Shown here piece by piece: positions 52,500-61,884 of a stretch of DNA of 64,000 bases (the first letter of the stretch is position 1; every line of letters begins with the position of its first letter). Both the position numbers and the translations under genes were made by a program. Origin of the DNA: Planctomycetota bacterium (GTDB lineage: Bacteria; Planctomycetota; Phycisphaerae; Phycisphaerales; UBA1924); assembly GCA_024280755.1 (NCBI GenBank), contig JAJRPN010000036.1:124001-188000 (forward strand). Direction: 5' to 3'. Under the pieces are notes generated by a model. That model ran no database searches and had not been told where the DNA came from. It saw nothing but the letters and a program-made list of their open reading frames with translations.

Positions 52500-55262
52500 T
52501 TACTCGGTTGTTTTTGAACTCGGTTGATCAATGTCCGGGTTATCGGAGTCTGGTTCGGAAACTGGTTTGGAATCCGGCTCGCTTAGATTCCCAACCACGC
52601 GAGAGTAGACCACGCCGGTGGCGATGATGATCAGCCCGACGGTGATCGAGGCGATAATCCGCGGGGCTTGGGCGAGGGTCATGGTGTCGAGGAACAGTAC
52701 CTTGGCGCCAACGATGCAAAGCAAGGCAAGCCCGGCCCAGCGGAGTTGGCGGGGGAGTTTGAACCCGAGCGAGACCGATGCGACGGCGTAGATGCTCCAC
52801 CAGATTGAGATCGCGGCTCCGAGTGCAGAGTCGGTTTCGAAAAGCTGGTGCGTGGCTCGGGTGACTTCGATCGAGCTGGCGACGAGGGTGAAGAACCAGA
52901 GCATCCCGAATAGGGCAGTGCTCAGCCAGCGCCGACTTGAGACGAGGTCAAGGTCATCGGGGGCGTCTGTTGGTAAGGGGCGCATTGTGATTGTGCGAGC
53001 CGCGTAGAACATCGCCGCGAGGATCGCGATGGGTGCGAATGAATCGACACTTGAGAATGGCATGAGCTTGAAGGCTTCTTCATTGAGACCAATCAGGTAG
53101 GCGCACCACCCGGCGATGAGTGTGATGGCAGCGACCGAAGCGATCTCAGCGAGTGACCATGCGAAGAATCGTTTGCTCAGTAACACCATGATTGCAAGAT
53201 AGCCGGCTTGGGCGAGGAGCATTGTTGGGATATCTTGAACGCTTTCGAGCTTGCCGATGGCGATCGCGCCGGAGATGACGACAAGCGATGCAGCGATGGT
53301 GCGGAGTGTGTAGCTCGCTTTGGGGAGTGCAGCGATGCATGCCCATGCGATGGCAGCGATCAATATCGGGATGACTTGGATATCAAGTTCAATACCTGAC
53401 CTGTTGCTGCTGACTTGGGTCATGCAAAGAACGCTCATAGCGATGCCTGCGAGTACAAACGCATTGATGCGCAATGTTTTGAGCGGGACTGTGATACATG
53501 CCCAGCAGCCGGCCGCTGCAATGACGAGCGAGGCCGCGCCCCATGAACTCGCGGTGGTGGCTTGGTGGAACATGCTCGCAACGATGAGCCAGAGGGCGAT
53601 CGAAGCGGTGATATCGCGTTCGATGGTGTATCGACTTCTCCACGCGGCGGCACTGAATGCTGCTGCGGCTACAAACATTTGGACAGACCATGCGGTGAAT
53701 GCGAGTCCGAAGAGTTCAAACAGAGGTCGGGATTCGAAGTATTGATTGAGGTCATAGGTAAGCAGGCGAGCGATGGCGTAGGCCATCAGGGCAAGCCCGA
53801 AGATTCCTACCGCACGGAATCGGAATCGGCGAGCGGTTTCGACCGCGCCCAAGCCGACCGCAAGCCAGGCGATGACTTCTATCCACCCGCCAAAGGCGAT
53901 CGCGATGGTTGCTATCAGCATCATCGCTGCATTGATCAGCAATGCTGAGAGAAGTAGTGAAGCGGGGGAGGCGGTTTTGGCCGCGATGGATTTGAACGGG
54001 TTGAGACCGATTCGCATCGATGCGATGATGATGAGAATACTCAGTGATCCAAAAGCGAGTGGTGCGATGTAGACCAAGTCTGGATTGAGTGATTTGATGG
54101 TGAGCCCGGCAGCGATCACAGCCCAGATGGTTGCGCCGAAGATGGAGTTGATCCATCGTGCTTCGCGCGAGAAGAGTGAGAGGGGGTTGAAGCAGATTTC
54201 GCCGGCGTCTGTTCTGATGAACCCGCTCATGCACGAGCTTTGCCAGTTGATGCTGTCGCGGAGCGAGCCGAAGAAGCGTGAAGAGGCGGCAAGTTCGATG
54301 ATGGTCATCAGCCAAACGAGTGTAATGAAGACGAGTGAACTGACTGGCGATTGATCGTACATCGTGCCTAGCCAGAGGCTGCCGATAAATCCGGTGCCCC
54401 ACCAGGCGAGGCGACGGGCGTGGCTGTAGTGCCCGCCCTTCCAGCCGGAAAGTACGAGTCCCATTGCGAGTAAGAACAAAAGATAGCCGGGCAAGATGAC
54501 ACTCGATGGCTCGCCGGTCGAGAGCAATACGGGGACAGCGAAGGCGCCGATGAGCGAGAGGAGTGCGAGGAGTACGCGGTTGGAGAGTGCGCCGAGGAGA
54601 ACGCCGACGATGGAGACGATTGCGAGCAGGGCGAAGGTGAGTTCGGTGCTGATCAGGTCATACATTCTGCTGGCAGCATAGATGGCGGCGTACATTGTTG
54701 AGATGCCGGCGGCGGAGAAGCCTGAGGATGCGAGTGGGTTGATTTTCTTACGGAGGAACTCACCAAGCCCGAGGAGTACGAGTCCGAAGATTCCTGCTGA
54801 GCCACAGCGGGCGGCTGGTGAGAGCGAACCGATCCAGCCTTCGTCGTTGGCGAGTTTGAGGAACATGCCGATGCCGATGACCACGATGACAACACCAAGG
54901 AGCATGAGTCCTTTGATACCTAGGAGCCATTCGAGTTTGCTGAGGTCGAACTTGCTGGGATCAAATCGCGGCTCGCGTTTTGGCGCAGGGGTTCGTTTGG
55001 GTGTTTGAAGATGAGCGGGGATCGATTTTGTAGGTAGGGGTTGAGCTGGTGGCGTCGGTGGGGCTGCGATCGGTGCTGATGGTGGTGGGGCGATTGGCTT
55101 TGGCGCGGCCGGAGTGGTCGGTGCGCTGAGTGGTGGGGCAGCTGGCGAGGGCGGTGTGATCGGCATCTTGTCGAGACGCCGAGTCAGCGCATCGACGCGC
55201 GTGATCAGGTTGTCGACAGTGTGTTGAAGTCGTTCGATTTGCGCGCGGTCATCGTGTTCCAT
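52500..55262 (-). CDS. DUF2339-family multi-pass membrane protein
   Basis: The 920-residue protein starts MEHDDRAQIERLQHTVDNLI (a coiled coil), followed by a Pro/Ala-rich linker (PAAPPLSAPTTPAAPKPIAP) and about 25 hydrophobic segments beginning LSKLEWLLGIKGLMLLGVVI then VIGIGMFLKLANDEGWIGSL. This layout is that of DUF2339, large membrane proteins of unknown function, found in Bacteroidetes, proteobacteria and others. The C-terminus ends in an acidic hydrophilic tail. The frame is open upstream to 55358, but the ATG at 55262 starts the coiled coil. The gene lies next to tRNA-Ser. Confidence 0.85.
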   Translation of the reverse strand: MEHDDRAQIERLQHTVDNLITRVDALTRRLDKMPITPPSPAAPPLSAPTTPAAPKPIAPPPSAPIAAPPTPPAQPLPTKSIPAHLQTPKRTPAPKREPRFDPSKFDLSKLEWLLGIKGLMLLGVVIVVIGIGMFLKLANDEGWIGSLSPAARCGSAGIFGLVLLGLGEFLRKKINPLASSGFSAAGISTMYAAIYAASRMYDLISTELTFALLAIVSIVGVLLGALSNRVLLALLSLIGAFAVPVLLSTGEPSSVILPGYLLFLLAMGLVLSGWKGGHYSHARRLAWWGTGFIGSLWLGTMYDQSPVSSLVFITLVWLMTIIELAASSRFFGSLRDSINWQSSCMSGFIRTDAGEICFNPLSLFSREARWINSIFGATIWAVIAAGLTIKSLNPDLVYIAPLAFGSLSILIIIASMRIGLNPFKSIAAKTASPASLLLSALLINAAMMLIATIAIAFGGWIEVIAWLAVGLGAVETARRFRFRAVGIFGLALMAYAIARLLTYDLNQYFESRPLFELFGLAFTAWSVQMFVAAAAFSAAAWRSRYTIERDITASIALWLIVASMFHQATTASSWGAASLVIAAAGCWACITVPLKTLRINAFVLAGIAMSVLCMTQVSSNRSGIELDIQVIPILIAAIAWACIAALPKASYTLRTIAASLVVISGAIAIGKLESVQDIPTMLLAQAGYLAIMVLLSKRFFAWSLAEIASVAAITLIAGWCAYLIGLNEEAFKLMPFSSVDSFAPIAILAAMFYAARTITMRPLPTDAPDDLDLVSSRRWLSTALFGMLWFFTLVASSIEVTRATHQLFETDSALGAAISIWWSIYAVASVSLGFKLPRQLRWAGLALLCIVGAKVLFLDTMTLAQAPRIIASITVGLIIIATGVVYSRVVGNLSEPDSKPVSEPDSDNPDIDQPSSKTTE

Positions 55263-55360
55263 GGAGGGGATTGTATAGTAAATACTAACTATTGGCAAGT
55301 GTAATGTTGAGTTTTCATGAAAAAAGCCGTCCCATTGCATGGGGCAGCTTTGATTCATAA

Positions 55361-55450
55361 CGGATCGGGAGGGATTCGAACCCTCGGTACAGGTTTACCC
55401 TGTACACCGGATTAGCAATCCGGCCCCTTCAGCCGCTCGGGCACCGATCC
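55361..55450 (-). tRNA. tRNA-Ser(GCT)
   Basis: A 90-base cloverleaf on the minus strand: acceptor GGATCGG / CCGATCC, D-arm with GAGCGG, anticodon arm with loop TTGCTAA (anticodon GCT at 55414-55416, reading AGC/AGU), a long class II variable arm, and the T-arm with GGTTCGAATCC. CCA is not encoded. It is a single tRNA gene with no neighbours. Confidence 0.95.
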
Positions 55451-55702
55451 TGAGTGGGTGATGGTAGGTCGGGAGTTTTGGCTCAACGCATATTTTGAAG
55501 ATGTTTCTAGTGTGGGAGTCTGTGGCGGCGATTTTGTGCCTGCATTTTGGGTCAAGGTTGGAGTTTGGTGGAGGGGTGGCAAGATATTTGAGATTATTTG
55601 CAGTTGAACTGAGAGATTTGGTATCGAGCTCCGCATCCATTGTAGAGGAGCAGATTGTTCTGCTCGACACAACACATTTTCAAGAAAGAGAAGGTACATT
55701 CA

Positions 55703-56320
55703 ATGAAACCCACACAGCAAACACCAAGCACGCGGTCAGCCCTGACCATCATCGGCCCGCAGATTCGTATGAAAACTCAACTTGCCGCCATCGTATGCTT
55801 GCTTGCCCCGACTTCCGCGTTCGCAGGGTTGATAGATTACACAGAGATCATGGCCAGCACAGAACTGACGGCTCATTCGTCTTTTCCGGTTGAAGAGATT
55901 TCTGATGGTATTACATCAGATGCTTTTCCATTCAACGGTTTCGTTTCACGGGGGGTCCAGACAGGAACTGTGCATTTGGATTTTTCTACATCTTATGACC
56001 TTACTAGTTTTACAATTTTTAATGATGTCAATGTACGAGCGGAAGGAGTACGAAGTTTTCGATTAGATTTTTTTGATGAATCAATGGCTTCGTTAGGCTC
56101 TTCAATGAATTACATCGCACCTTTTAACCAGGTGGAAGGACAGGAGTATGAATTTGGTGTGGTGCGGAATGTGTCGCGTGTTGATTTGGTTGTATTGAGT
56201 ACTTATAGCACTGGCTTTGGTATTGAAATTCGAGAAGTTCAGTTTACGGCTGTACCAACACCTGGCTCTGCCTCTCTCCTGGCGATTGGTGGTTTGTTGG
56301 CTGCAAGGCGACGCCGCTGA
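55703..56320 (+). CDS. Secreted protein with PEP-CTERM-like tail
   Basis: The 205-residue protein has an N-terminal segment with a signal peptide (MKTQLAAIVCLLAPTSAFAG from residue 23), a beta-rich body (VHLDFSTSYDLTSFTIFNDV, a galactose-binding-like strand pattern) and the tail PTPGSASLLAIGGLLAARRR plus a last Arg. The start is uncertain: the ATG at 55703 follows AAGG, but ATG 55769 would start exactly at the signal peptide and is an equally good choice. The central region is A+T-rich. It converges with the kinase gene with a 24-base gap. Confidence 0.78.
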   Translation: MKPTQQTPSTRSALTIIGPQIRMKTQLAAIVCLLAPTSAFAGLIDYTEIMASTELTAHSSFPVEEISDGITSDAFPFNGFVSRGVQTGTVHLDFSTSYDLTSFTIFNDVNVRAEGVRSFRLDFFDESMASLGSSMNYIAPFNQVEGQEYEFGVVRNVSRVDLVVLSTYSTGFGIEIREVQFTAVPTPGSASLLAIGGLLAARRRR

Positions 56321-56344
56321 TTGAACTTGGCAATGTTTGAGGGA

Positions 56345-59300
56345 TCATTGTTGAGTCCCGTGGATCTTGGCTGCCCATCTTTGCATGGCTCCAAGATTCG
56401 CGGGCTTTTTGTTGATCTTTTTTTCGATGATCGATGCGTGATATTCGAGGTTGCCTGCGATGTGCTGATTGAATGCGGTGAGATTCCAAACTCTGAGTTC
56501 TGGATCTTGGCCGGCACTGCAACTGATCATTGTTTGGCCATCATTGGAGACTTTGATGGACATAACCATGTGTTCATGTTTGGGGAGTTTGGTGAGCCGC
56601 TTGGTGCTTTGTGTGTCCCACAAACTGATGTTTCCTGCGAGGTCGCCGGAGACGAGGACTCGGCCTTGTGGACCATAGGCAAGGGAGAGAATGGGACTTG
56701 AATCGCCTTGGAGTGTTGTGTGTTGATCTGTGTATGTGTTGATAATGGTGATGTTCTGCCCTCGGCCTCCCGCTGCGATGTGGACATTGTCGGGGCTGAA
56801 ACTCAGTGCATAAATACCTTGCTCGAGGTCGATGACTTTGAGCAGGTCGCCTGTTTGGACATCCCACAAACGGACGGTGCCGTCCATTGAGCATGATGCG
56901 AGGATGTGTCCGTTTGGGCTGAAGATAATCTTTGGGATTCGCATTGAATGCCCAAGGAGTGTCATGGTTTGTCCAGAGTCCAAATCACGGAGGATGATTT
57001 GTGCGTCTTCGCCGCCGGTGGCGAGGATGTTTTGTGTGGGGCTCATCGCAATGGTGCGGACGCCGGAGTCGTGGTCGTCAAAGGTGCTGATTTGTGTATT
57101 ACTTTCAATGTCCCAGAGCGTCACTTGGCCGTTGGCTAGGGCCCATGCGATTTGGTCGTCGCAATGATTGAATGCGATTGATGTAATGAGGTCATCGGGT
57201 TTGTCGATGACGATGGGCTTTGATTCATCTGTCGGATTTGAAATATGAAGTTGGTAGTTGTCGGGTTGGTTTCTGGCCCACGCGATTCTTTGGCCGATGG
57301 GGCTCATCGCGATGTCATGGTGTGGGTAATCATTGGCTTGTGGGAATGTGTTCTGGAGTTTGAGGTGAGAGGGGAGATGCCATGTCTTGATTGTTTTGTC
57401 GCCTACGGTGATGAAAGTCGACTTGCTGGGGTTTGGAACTGCATATCTGGTATTGTCAGATGTGCCGGAGTAGTGGGCTATTTTGTTCTTTGATTTGATA
57501 TCCCATATTGATATTTTCCCGCCGGCTTGAATGTTGATTGTTTGTTCCCCGGCGTTGAGCCATGTAATGGATGAAGTGCCAATGGGAATCGGCACGGTCT
57601 GAATCGGGGAGCCGGCATCATTGAAGTTCCAGAGTTTTTGTTGCGCAAAGCGAGAGTTGAGGAGAATCGAGTTCGAGTCGGGCGTAAAGAGGGACGAAAT
57701 GATAGTCTCTGGCAGGTTGCGTCGAGCAACAAGAGTGCCTTCGGGCATGTTCCAGATGCTGATGATTGAGTTGGTGACATTGTGGTTTTGTATGATATGA
57801 GTAGTTGTTGCGAGCAAGGTGTCTGTTGAGTCGATGACGGTCGTGATGAAATCTCCTGTTTGGGTATCGAGGTGGAGTTCCAGGTAATCTTGGAGTGGAT
57901 TAATGACAACGAGTTGGCGACCTGTTTCTGAGTAAGCGATTGTGTCGTTGTTGAGTACGAGTCGTATTGTATAACGAGGGCTGTTGGGAACATGGTGTGA
58001 ACTGATGAGTTGGCCGGTGTGTGCATCGAAGAGGGTGATCCCATTGACGCCAACAAGAACGACGGCTTGGTCGTTGTCTATCAAACCAATACCGCCCTTC
58101 AGGTGGTTGATAGTGAACCAGTCGGGGAGATCGACATCAACAGTTCGTAGTAGTCGGTGATCTTCTGCCGAGTAAAAATGAATCTGGCTGTTCAAAAAGG
58201 AAGCAATCGTTTGGTTGTCCTCAGACATCGCTACGGTTTGCCCTAAACCATGTTTGATCGCAGTGGTTTTGAGGCATGGGTTACGGGCATAGAAGGACCA
58301 TATTTCCCAGTATGAATCTATTGGTTCGATGGCGTTGGCGAAGAGGAGTTCTTGCGGTTCGTCTAAGCCTTTGGTCTCGACTAACTGGGCATTCCAGAGC
58401 AAGTCGAGTGCGAGCGAGGCGTCTCCGATGAGCCATTCGGTGTGTGCATGGGAGATGTTTCGAGCACGCAGTTGGAGAATCGCGTTGGTTTCGGCGTTGT
58501 CTTTCTGAAAGTACAACAGAGTCATTGCGATTGAGAAAATGGTGAGCGCAAAGAGGGAGGCGGAGAGGACCGTTGCAGCGATCCATTTTCGTCGAATGGT
58601 TTTGCCGACAACATACCATGCGCTGCCCCGGCGGATGTCGATTGGTCTTCCATCAAGGTAGCACTGGATATCCTGGCTGAGATCTTGTACGGATTGGTAT
58701 CGATCGAGTTTTGTTTTTTGAAGTGTGTGCGACACGATTTCTGAGAGGTCGCGTGCGAGTATGGGGATGTGCTGTGTGATTGCGTTTGGTTTTTCAGTTT
58801 CTATTCGATGGATGACATCGGTGATTGAACCTGAGACGGAGTATGGGAGTCGGCTGCAGAGTAGTTCGTAGAGGATGATGCCGAGTGAGTAGATGTCGGT
58901 GCGTAGATCGATGAGGTTTGGGTCCCCCGAGACCTGTTCGGGTGATGCGTAAGCGAGGGTTCCTGAAAACTCGCCGGGCATCGTGTGCTGGATATTGTCC
59001 GAGTTTCTGCTTTGGAAATGTATTGATTGGCCAAACTGAGTACTTGCGTTTGGGTCTTCTTCGAGAACCTTGGCGATTCCAAAGTCGAGAATGTGAGGCT
59101 CGTTGTCTTTATCGATCAGTATGTTGGCGGGCTTGAGGTCTCTATGCACGATACCTTGCTGATGGGCAAAGTTGACCGCGTCACAAATCTTAAGAAAGAG
59201 TTTCAGGCGTGTGCGGATGTCGCATTGTGTTTCGACCTGGTGTTCTTTGGCCCATTGATCAAGGGTCACGCCGTCGACATACTCCATTGCAAAGCCAAAT

Positions 59301-59770
59301 CGTCCATCATCAAGGTAGCCCGCGTCGTAGATCGCAACAATTCCGGGATGCCGGAGCGCGGCGACAATTTCCGCTTCGCGTTCGAATCGCATGCGTTGTC
59401 GCGGCGTTGCCAGTGCTCCGAGGAGGAGCATTTTGACCGCTACGGGGCGATTGGTTTGGACTTGGGTTGCTCGATAGACGACGCCATGCCCGCCGCGGTG
59501 GATTTCATGCTCGACTTTGTACCCGCCGGGAAGTATCTCAGGCAGTGGGGCATCATCATGGTGTACTGGCGGGGTTGGCGAGTCATTTAAAAGCGGATTG
59601 GCTTGTGCAAAGTTCGCCAAGAACTGGTTGTTGCCTTCGATTTCCTCAAGGCTCTTTTTACAAAGGTCGCACTGGTCGATATGATTGAGCAGATGCTGGT
59701 CTGCGCACTCACCATCGGCAACCATCTCGAGTTGTTCATCATTCAAACATGGCTGGTGCTGTGGGTCCAT
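56345..59770 (-). CDS. Ser/Thr protein kinase with anti-sigma-like zinc motif and WD40 repeats
   Basis: The 1141-residue protein has a short N-terminal zinc-finger-like motif HIDQCDLC (His-30, Cys-34, Cys-37; HxxxCxxC, as in zinc-binding anti-sigma domains), then a protein kinase domain: GGYKVEHEIHRGGHGVVYRA, Lys-113 in VAVKM, the loop HRDLKPANILI with Asp-211, DFG at 229-231, and ASPEQ in place of APE. After about residue 400 comes one membrane helix (IAATVLSASLFALTIFSIAM) and a C-terminal part with WD40 repeats (DGTVRLWDVQTGDLLKVIDL, AGNISLWDTQSTKRLTKLPK). The gene starts six bases after the ECF sigma factor stop, so they form an operon. By analogy, it would control that sigma factor in response to a signal sensed outside. 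Confidence 0.9.
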   Translation of the reverse strand: MDPQHQPCLNDEQLEMVADGECADQHLLNHIDQCDLCKKSLEEIEGNNQFLANFAQANPLLNDSPTPPVHHDDAPLPEILPGGYKVEHEIHRGGHGVVYRATQVQTNRPVAVKMLLLGALATPRQRMRFEREAEIVAALRHPGIVAIYDAGYLDDGRFGFAMEYVDGVTLDQWAKEHQVETQCDIRTRLKLFLKICDAVNFAHQQGIVHRDLKPANILIDKDNEPHILDFGIAKVLEEDPNASTQFGQSIHFQSRNSDNIQHTMPGEFSGTLAYASPEQVSGDPNLIDLRTDIYSLGIILYELLCSRLPYSVSGSITDVIHRIETEKPNAITQHIPILARDLSEIVSHTLQKTKLDRYQSVQDLSQDIQCYLDGRPIDIRRGSAWYVVGKTIRRKWIAATVLSASLFALTIFSIAMTLLYFQKDNAETNAILQLRARNISHAHTEWLIGDASLALDLLWNAQLVETKGLDEPQELLFANAIEPIDSYWEIWSFYARNPCLKTTAIKHGLGQTVAMSEDNQTIASFLNSQIHFYSAEDHRLLRTVDVDLPDWFTINHLKGGIGLIDNDQAVVLVGVNGITLFDAHTGQLISSHHVPNSPRYTIRLVLNNDTIAYSETGRQLVVINPLQDYLELHLDTQTGDFITTVIDSTDTLLATTTHIIQNHNVTNSIISIWNMPEGTLVARRNLPETIISSLFTPDSNSILLNSRFAQQKLWNFNDAGSPIQTVPIPIGTSSITWLNAGEQTINIQAGGKISIWDIKSKNKIAHYSGTSDNTRYAVPNPSKSTFITVGDKTIKTWHLPSHLKLQNTFPQANDYPHHDIAMSPIGQRIAWARNQPDNYQLHISNPTDESKPIVIDKPDDLITSIAFNHCDDQIAWALANGQVTLWDIESNTQISTFDDHDSGVRTIAMSPTQNILATGGEDAQIILRDLDSGQTMTLLGHSMRIPKIIFSPNGHILASCSMDGTVRLWDVQTGDLLKVIDLEQGIYALSFSPDNVHIAAGGRGQNITIINTYTDQHTTLQGDSSPILSLAYGPQGRVLVSGDLAGNISLWDTQSTKRLTKLPKHEHMVMSIKVSNDGQTMISCSAGQDPELRVWNLTAFNQHIAGNLEYHASIIEKKINKKPANLGAMQRWAAKIHGTQQ

Positions 59771-59776
59771 GTTTGC

Positions 59777-60373
59777 TTACATCCCGGTTGTATATGCTTG
59801 TGTGAGTTCGTCGACAATGTCGCGGAGTCGCTTTGTGACTCGGTTTTTGATCCTGTAGATCTCGGATACTTCTATGTCGAAGCGTTGGGCGACTGTCTGG
59901 GCGGGGACATTGTTGAGTGCGACGAGTTCAAAGATTTCGATTGTGCGCGAGTTGATACGCCCGCCTTCGATGAGTTGTTGCATGGCCCTTTGATAAATCA
60001 CGCGTTGTTGTTCGACATCCCAGGTCATGCACATTTTTTCTTCGCTGGGGAGAATTGAGATGATCGAGTTCCCATGATCTGCATGATGTTTTTTATGCGA
60101 TCGGTGGGCATCCATAATGCGATGCCGGCAGATACCTATGAGCCATGATCGGAGCCGCCCGTTTTCTGGATTATATTTATTCTCTCGATAGTCACTCATA
60201 AACTGCATGAGTGTTTCTTGTGCAGCTTCGCCAGCATCGTCAGGGTTCAAGCCGAGCCGGCCCCCGATGCCGATTAGAATTGGTCGATACCGTGCGTCAA
60301 ACTCGTCCCAAATAGCATTGTCGCTCTTGTCATGTAGCCGTTGGAGCATTATTGTTGTCGTGAGTGTTTGCAT
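59777..60373 (-). CDS. ECF-type sigma factor
   Basis: The 198-residue protein has sigma region 2 (DEFDARYRPILIGIGGRLGL, DDAGEAAQETLMQFMSDY, RLRSWLIGICRHRIMDAHRS) and region 4 (ELVALNNVPAQTVAQRFDIE, VSEIYRIKNRVTKRLRDI) without region 1 or 3. This matches the ECF group found next to Ser/Thr kinases in planctomycetes. The next gene on the same strand is such a kinase, six bases away. It has no promoter that I can identify with the target motif. Confidence 0.9.
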   Translation of the reverse strand: MQTLTTTIMLQRLHDKSDNAIWDEFDARYRPILIGIGGRLGLNPDDAGEAAQETLMQFMSDYRENKYNPENGRLRSWLIGICRHRIMDAHRSHKKHHADHGNSIISILPSEEKMCMTWDVEQQRVIYQRAMQQLIEGGRINSRTIEIFELVALNNVPAQTVAQRFDIEVSEIYRIKNRVTKRLRDIVDELTQAYTTGM

Positions 60374-60462
60374 TCTGCAATATACTATCAGAGAAGAGTG
60401 ATTTGTGCCAGAATATTCGAGTATCCATTCAAATGACTTGTTATTTATAGGCCAAGCCGTGC

Positions 60463-60915
60463 CTAAAAAAACCGCCGCCGAACGAGCCCTGTAGCTGACG
60501 CTCTGTTTCCCAAGGCTTCAAAAATTCTTTGATCATGCTCTCCCGATGCAAGCACGATATCTGCCGGGGCTGGTCGCAAGAACTGGTTTTCTACGCCTTG
60601 GTTGAGGAAGGTGTTTGCATATTCAAGCACGCCATCGATCAACAGCACTGTTGGTTTGTTTTCGCTCTGAGCAGCCTGAGTAACCTTCCTCGCATGCGCC
60701 TTCACACAATCGCGATGCACAATGACATCAATCCCCGTTGCTTGTTCTGATGACAAACAAACCGGGCCTTGCCTTTGAAGAAAATCGGTCGAAACAGCCA
60801 CGCCACACTCTGACAATGCCTGTGCAATTCCATTAAAATAATGCGCATGCTGCCCAAGCCCAATGAGCAACGCCTTGGGCTTCTTTGATCGGTGCTTGAT
60901 TGAAGAGTCTGCCAT
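60463..60915 (-). pseudogene. 3'-truncated glycosyltransferase-like gene
   Basis: The 150 visible residues start MADSSIKHRSKKPKALLIGL and have a Rossmann-type opening (LLIGLGQHAHYFNGIAQALS) and the segment DIVLASGEHDQRIFEALGNR then ASATG, which in longer related proteins (CDP-glycerol or polysaccharide-type glycosyltransferases, from memory) continues into a second domain. Here the frame ends seven residues later (LVRRRFF, stop), before that domain. This looks like a gene cut off at its 3' end, perhaps by the same events that left IS remnants to the right. It may still encode a short protein; the pseudogene call is an inference. Confidence 0.5.
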
Positions 60916-61519
60916 ATCTGTTCTATCGAAAAAGTTCGGTCACCAGCACCATTTTGTATCACCAGATTCCCAACACGCCACACAAAATGTCCTTTGCATA
61001 TAGCAAAGGGTGTTTTTAGATTCACCGGAGCAGGGGGGAGTATATTTGCCCATCATTGTTCCTGACTCAGCAACAGCGATAATCTGCGTATTGCCATCAT
61101 CCCCCCAAAAAGCTTACGCGATTGACTCGAATCGGTAAAAATTGATTCGAACCGGTTCAGACCACCCAATCTAGGCCAGATCTAGGCCAACCACGATTGT
61201 CATTGCTCAGGATCCGAAGAAGATGTATGCAGACTCAATAGCTGCGGGTTCTACTCCTCGCCCTCTTTCAATCAACCCCTCGGCCTCAGCGAGGCGTTGG
61301 GGAGCCGATCGTTGAGCAGGATTATACAAACAGGACATGAATATTTTTAGCACATGGCCCATGTTGAATAGATTGACCCGAATACCAACTGATGAGGCGG
61401 ATTTGCCAACCGCCAAGTCTGCCCATGGTGTTTCTCGATTATTTCAATCTCGCTCAAGAATCGGAGCGACTCATCCCAACCCGGTCGCCCTTCCTGTCTC
61501 GTCTTCCACGGATGCTCCC
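60916..61519. other. Non-coding decayed region with short direct repeats
   Basis: This 604-base stretch holds no gene that I can support. At about 61122-61158, the sequence ATTGACTCGAATCGGT is followed by a near copy ATTGATTCGAACCGGT, and at 61171-61193 an ATCTAGGCCAG-type unit is doubled; such direct repeats may be operator-like or remnants of insertions. A minus-strand frame (61207-61416) is rich in Ala/Glu but has no recognisable family. Composition is mixed and unlike the neighbours. Confidence 0.4.
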
Positions 61520-61833
61520 ATGGCAAGGAAACGGCATTCAGCAGAACAGATCATCAACAAGCTCAGAAAAGCGGAAGTGCATCTCGGGCAAGGGATGAGT
61601 ATCCCCGAGGTCCCTCGCAAGCTCAAGGATCTCGAAAAGGAAAACGCTCGGCTTAAGAAGCTGGTCGCAAATCTGAGTCTCGACAAAGCCATGCTGCAGG
61701 AAGTCACTCCGGGCAACTTCTAAGCCCGCACCGGAAGCGTGAAGCGAAGGTCTTGATCAATCGGTGGCGGACTCACTACAACACGGCGAGGCCTCATTCA
61801 TCGCTGGGATATCGCCCTCCATCACCCAGGTAA
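61520..61833 (+). pseudogene. IS3-family transposase remnant (orfA and orfB fragments)
   Basis: The first part (61520-61723) encodes MARKRHSAEQIINKLRKAEV at the N-terminus and KDLEKENARLKKLVANLSL at the C-terminus of an IS3 OrfA, but the helix-turn-helix middle (normally some 25-30 residues) is missing. The next frame (61723-61833) starts SPHRKREAKVLINRWRTHYN then TARPHSSLGYRPPSPR, the typical C-terminus of the OrfB integrase. Most of OrfB, including the DDE catalytic core, is deleted. So this is a dead IS reduced to its ends, and shows that the region from about 60.4 to 62 kb has lost DNA. Confidence 0.85.
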
Positions 61834-61836
61834 TCA

Positions 61837-61884
61837 CCCATCAGTCAGAGGCCTGCTTCGCTCCGCAGGCCTCTGACTGATGGG
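61837..61884. repeat. Perfect 20-base inverted repeat
   Basis: CCCATCAGTCAGAGGCCTGC and its exact inverse GCAGGCCTCTGACTGATGGG, separated by an 8-base loop, with a run of A after the right arm. It lies three bases after the stop of the OrfB fragment. It could be a terminator-like hairpin brought by or left from the insertion element, or a separate palindromic element; it does not belong to the palindrome family of copies 1-7. Confidence 0.8.
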
